From the NCBI RefSeq assembly GCF_002163675.1, contig NZ_CP019334.1:568001-632000 (forward strand): DNA of 64,000 nt. The letters are read 5' to 3'. Under the pieces are notes generated by a model. The model ran no database searches and was not told the origin of the DNA. It saw only the letters and a list, made by a program, of their open reading frames with translations. Position 1 is the stretch's first letter. The number at the start of each line of letters is the position of its first letter. Origin of the DNA: Polaribacter sp. SA4-12 (GTDB lineage: Bacteria; Bacteroidota; Bacteroidia; Flavobacteriales; Flavobacteriaceae). The position numbers were made by a program, and so were the translations under genes. Below are positions 62,497 to 64,000 of the stretch, one piece after another.

Positions 62497-63390
62497 TTAG
62501 TTATTGTTTATTTCAGATTCTATATTTACCCATTTCACTTTCCATTTTTTTTCTAAATGTCCTCCAGTTGTATAAAAAAGAAATCTATTATTGGGTGTTA
62601 CATATGGATTTCCTTGTCCTTTATTATTGATTTTATCATTTAGTTTTTTTGTGTTTATCCATCCTCCTTTTCCATCATTATAGCTAATCATTAAGTCAAG
62701 TTCGTTTCCAATTGAGGCAAAAATTAAATAGTCTTCTTTTGGGGAAACATATGGTGTGCATTTTCCAGCTTTGGAATTTGTCGAGATTGTAGTTTTTTCG
62801 GCGTTTTCAAATTTACCGTTCACTTTTTTTGAATGATAAATATCCATTCCACTATAATCCAAATTACTTGTGTGAAAATATAGAGTTTCCGAATTTGTAA
62901 TTGTTGGATGCGAAACTAATTTGTCTCTTAAGTTTGGGATATCAACAAAAATAGGTTCTTTCCATTCTCCGTTAACTTTATCTGATTTCCAAATATGCCA
63001 AGTTTGAAAAACACCTTGAATATTTGTCGGTCTTGTTGAACTAAAATAGATAGAATTTCCATCAGGTGAAAAACTCATTCCGTGTTCGTTATATTTACTA
63101 TTGAAAAACGCTTTCTTTGGTTCAGACCAATTTCCGTTTTTATTTTTTATTACGAAAACATCAAATTTTTCAAAGCTATTATCTGAAATAGTATAATAAT
63201 ATTCTTTTAAGTCAGGGCTAAACATTCCCTTATGAATGAGTTCATTTTCAGGAACTAAATTTTGCTTGAATTCAAAAGGTATATTATTCGGAATTTCGCC
63301 GGCTAAAAAATTCATTTTGGTATTATAGTTTTCATTTTTACAACTCAAAAAGACAATTGTAAATAGTAAGATGATTTTGAGTTTGTCCAT
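62497..63390 (-). CDS. PD40 (TolB-like propeller) lipoprotein
   Basis: The start at 63390 gives 297 residues with a lipoprotein signal (M-D-K-L-K-I-I-L-L-F-T-I-V-F-L-S-C); the open frame upstream to 63486 is only a translation of the intergenic repeat. Repeats such as M-S-F-S-P-D-G-N-S-I-Y-F-S-S-T-R-P and Y-V-S-P-K-E-D-Y-L-I-F-A-S mark PD40 beta-propeller blades. The ligand is unknown. Members are often found with peptidases or envelope proteins, but neighbours here do not help. Confidence 0.82.
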   Translation of the reverse strand: MDKLKIILLFTIVFLSCKNENYNTKMNFLAGEIPNNIPFEFKQNLVPENELIHKGMFSPDLKEYYYTISDNSFEKFDVFVIKNKNGNWSEPKKAFFNSKYNEHGMSFSPDGNSIYFSSTRPTNIQGVFQTWHIWKSDKVNGEWKEPIFVDIPNLRDKLVSHPTITNSETLYFHTSNLDYSGMDIYHSKKVNGKFENAEKTTISTNSKAGKCTPYVSPKEDYLIFASIGNELDLMISYNDGKGGWINTKKLNDKINNKGQGNPYVTPNNRFLFYTTGGHLEKKWKVKWVNIESEINNN

Positions 63391-63403
63391 TTCTCTAATT
63401 AAT

Positions 63404-63545
63404 GCCAACGTTGTTGTGTTATGGAAAGTTGCGATTTTGTGAACGAGGAATTTCCATAGGAAATTCAGAAGTTGGCAAAAAAGCAACTAACTTTGATTAA
63501 GCTAAAAGTAGCAATTAATTATACACGGTGTTGTAAAACGTTTTC
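63404..63545. repeat. Second intergenic element family, copy 2
   Basis: The stem GTTGC-GATTTTG ... GCAAAAAA-GCAAC (63428-63487) encloses GAATTTCC-ATA-GGAAATTC. Compared with copy 1, the inner stem bases differ on both sides so that pairing is kept. It is flanked by CCAACGTTGTTGTG and TACACGGTGTTGTAAAACG. Confidence 0.75.
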
Positions 63546-63556
63546 AATTCGTAGTT

Positions 63557-64000
63557 TTAATTTAAGTTATAAACTACTCCTGCGCTAAAAACTATTTGGT
63601 TTAATTCACTAATTATATATTTAAGTTCAGATATTAAGTCTAATTTATCTGTTATAGAAAATCCGCCACCAAAACCTAAATTTAAACCAATAAAAGTTTC
63701 ATTATTGTCAGCATTTGTCGAACTAGTGATGCTATTATGAGCTGTTATATCTGTTCCGTAAAACGAAAAGTTCAAACCACCTATACCATAAAATCTTAAG
63801 TCATTTGAGTTTGATATATTTATATTATAATGTAAATCTGTATTTAATGTTACCAAACCTGTATCAACTTTAGAACTGCTGAAATTTTGACCCATAAAAC
63901 TGTTAGTCGTTGTTGTAGTAATTCCAAAAAAGTAATTTAATTCTCCTGACAAAGAAAAGTTTTCATTTAATTCATAAATTGCTTTAGCACCAATACCTAA
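63557..64000 (-). CDS. Outer-membrane beta-barrel protein, C-terminal part
   Basis: The frame is open through the right edge of the window; the gene starts beyond it. It begins here with L-G-I-G-A-K-A-I-Y-E-L and shows barrel strands (L-S-G-E-L-N-Y-F-F-G, L-R-F-Y-G-I-G-G-L-N-F-S-F-Y-G, F-I-G-L-N-L-G-F-G-G-G-F) ending I-V-F-S-A-G-V-V-Y-N-L-N. This is the small OMP_b-brl class; the function is unknown. Confidence 0.8.
   Translation of the reverse strand, partial: LGIGAKAIYELNENFSLSGELNYFFGITTTTTNSFMGQNFSSSKVDTGLVTLNTDLHYNINISNSNDLRFYGIGGLNFSFYGTDITAHNSITSSTNADNNETFIGLNLGFGGGFSITDKLDLISELKYIISELNQIVFSAGVVYNLN

Noticed and set aside
63391..63486. N-terminal extension of the PD40 lipoprotein
   Set aside because: The added 32 residues are read from the second repeat family; the lipoprotein signal begins at 63390.

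Overview
The window looks like chromosomal DNA of a marine member of the Flavobacteriaceae (Bacteroidota), close to the Polaribacter/Tenacibaculum type. The basis is low G+C, a promoter of the Bacteroidota form TTG-N17-TAnnTTTG (before the cold-shock gene), flavobacterial families (DUF6515, DUF6266, DUF2452, DUF4374, a Lacal_2735-type small protein), a TonB receptor with a carboxypeptidase-like N-terminal domain, and several photolyase paralogues. No sequence search was run; all names rest on motifs and protein resemblance recalled from known families.

Layout. 1-1.75 kb: end of a LodA-like quinone-cofactor oxidase and its LodB-like flavoprotein. 1.9-6.2 kb: tripartite MacAB/TolC-type export operon whose permease gene is cut short and ends in an EF-hand-like tail. 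6.4-14.3 kb: mostly housekeeping and redox genes (cold-shock protein, ThiE/TenI-like protein, a one-domain DEAD-like protein, sugar isomerase-like protein, outer-membrane barrel, LLM flavin oxidoreductase, HxlR regulator divergent from a nitroreductase, RibD-C reductase). 14.5-19 kb: a second, intact MacAB-type set and an MFS transporter. 19-23.5 kb: repeat-flanked large SF2 helicase with a nuclease-like C-terminal motif, followed by a decayed copy of the end of a HAD phosphatase gene that lies intact 1 kb further on. 25.1-27.5 kb: RsbQ-like hydrolase, PAS histidine kinase and single-domain response regulator. 27.7-32.9 kb: a run of photolyase/cryptochrome genes with small accessory proteins on the minus strand. 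33.1-35.7 kb: an array of eight palindromic repeats. 35.8-39.8 kb: tesA-ybbA-ybbP-like cluster. 39.8-48.9 kb: a TonB receptor-PepSY/flavodoxin reductase locus, probably for iron or siderophore use, with a divergent AraC regulator. 49-52.9 kb: an accessory region with an excisionase-like HTH protein, a DUF6266 protein, dense repeats and tRNA-Tyr. 53-60.1 kb: type I restriction-modification (hsdM-hsdS-membrane protein-hsdR). 60.1-64 kb: repeats, a GH28 enzyme, a PD40 lipoprotein and a cut outer-membrane protein.

The most unusual signal is not a protein. A family of 16 complete or partial palindromic elements, all in the same orientation, is scattered from 19 to 61 kb. The elements occur with two different arm sequences that change together on both sides of the hairpin, two apex versions and two kinds of tail hairpin, so they look modular and selected (or copied) for folding. 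A second element has 6 or 13 exact 10-bp units around TGACA next to a GTTCGGG block. It occurs twice, in opposite orientation, near the helicase and near the DUF6266/restriction region. REP-like sequences fill the gaps, and one of them is read in frame at the start of hsdS.

The protein systems most worth a second look are the helicase-nuclease (candidate single-gene defence), the membrane pentapeptide-like protein inside the restriction operon, the RsbQ-like/PAS-kinase/regulator set, and the photolyase operon, whose last gene lacks iron-sulfur cysteines and is frameshifted near its end.
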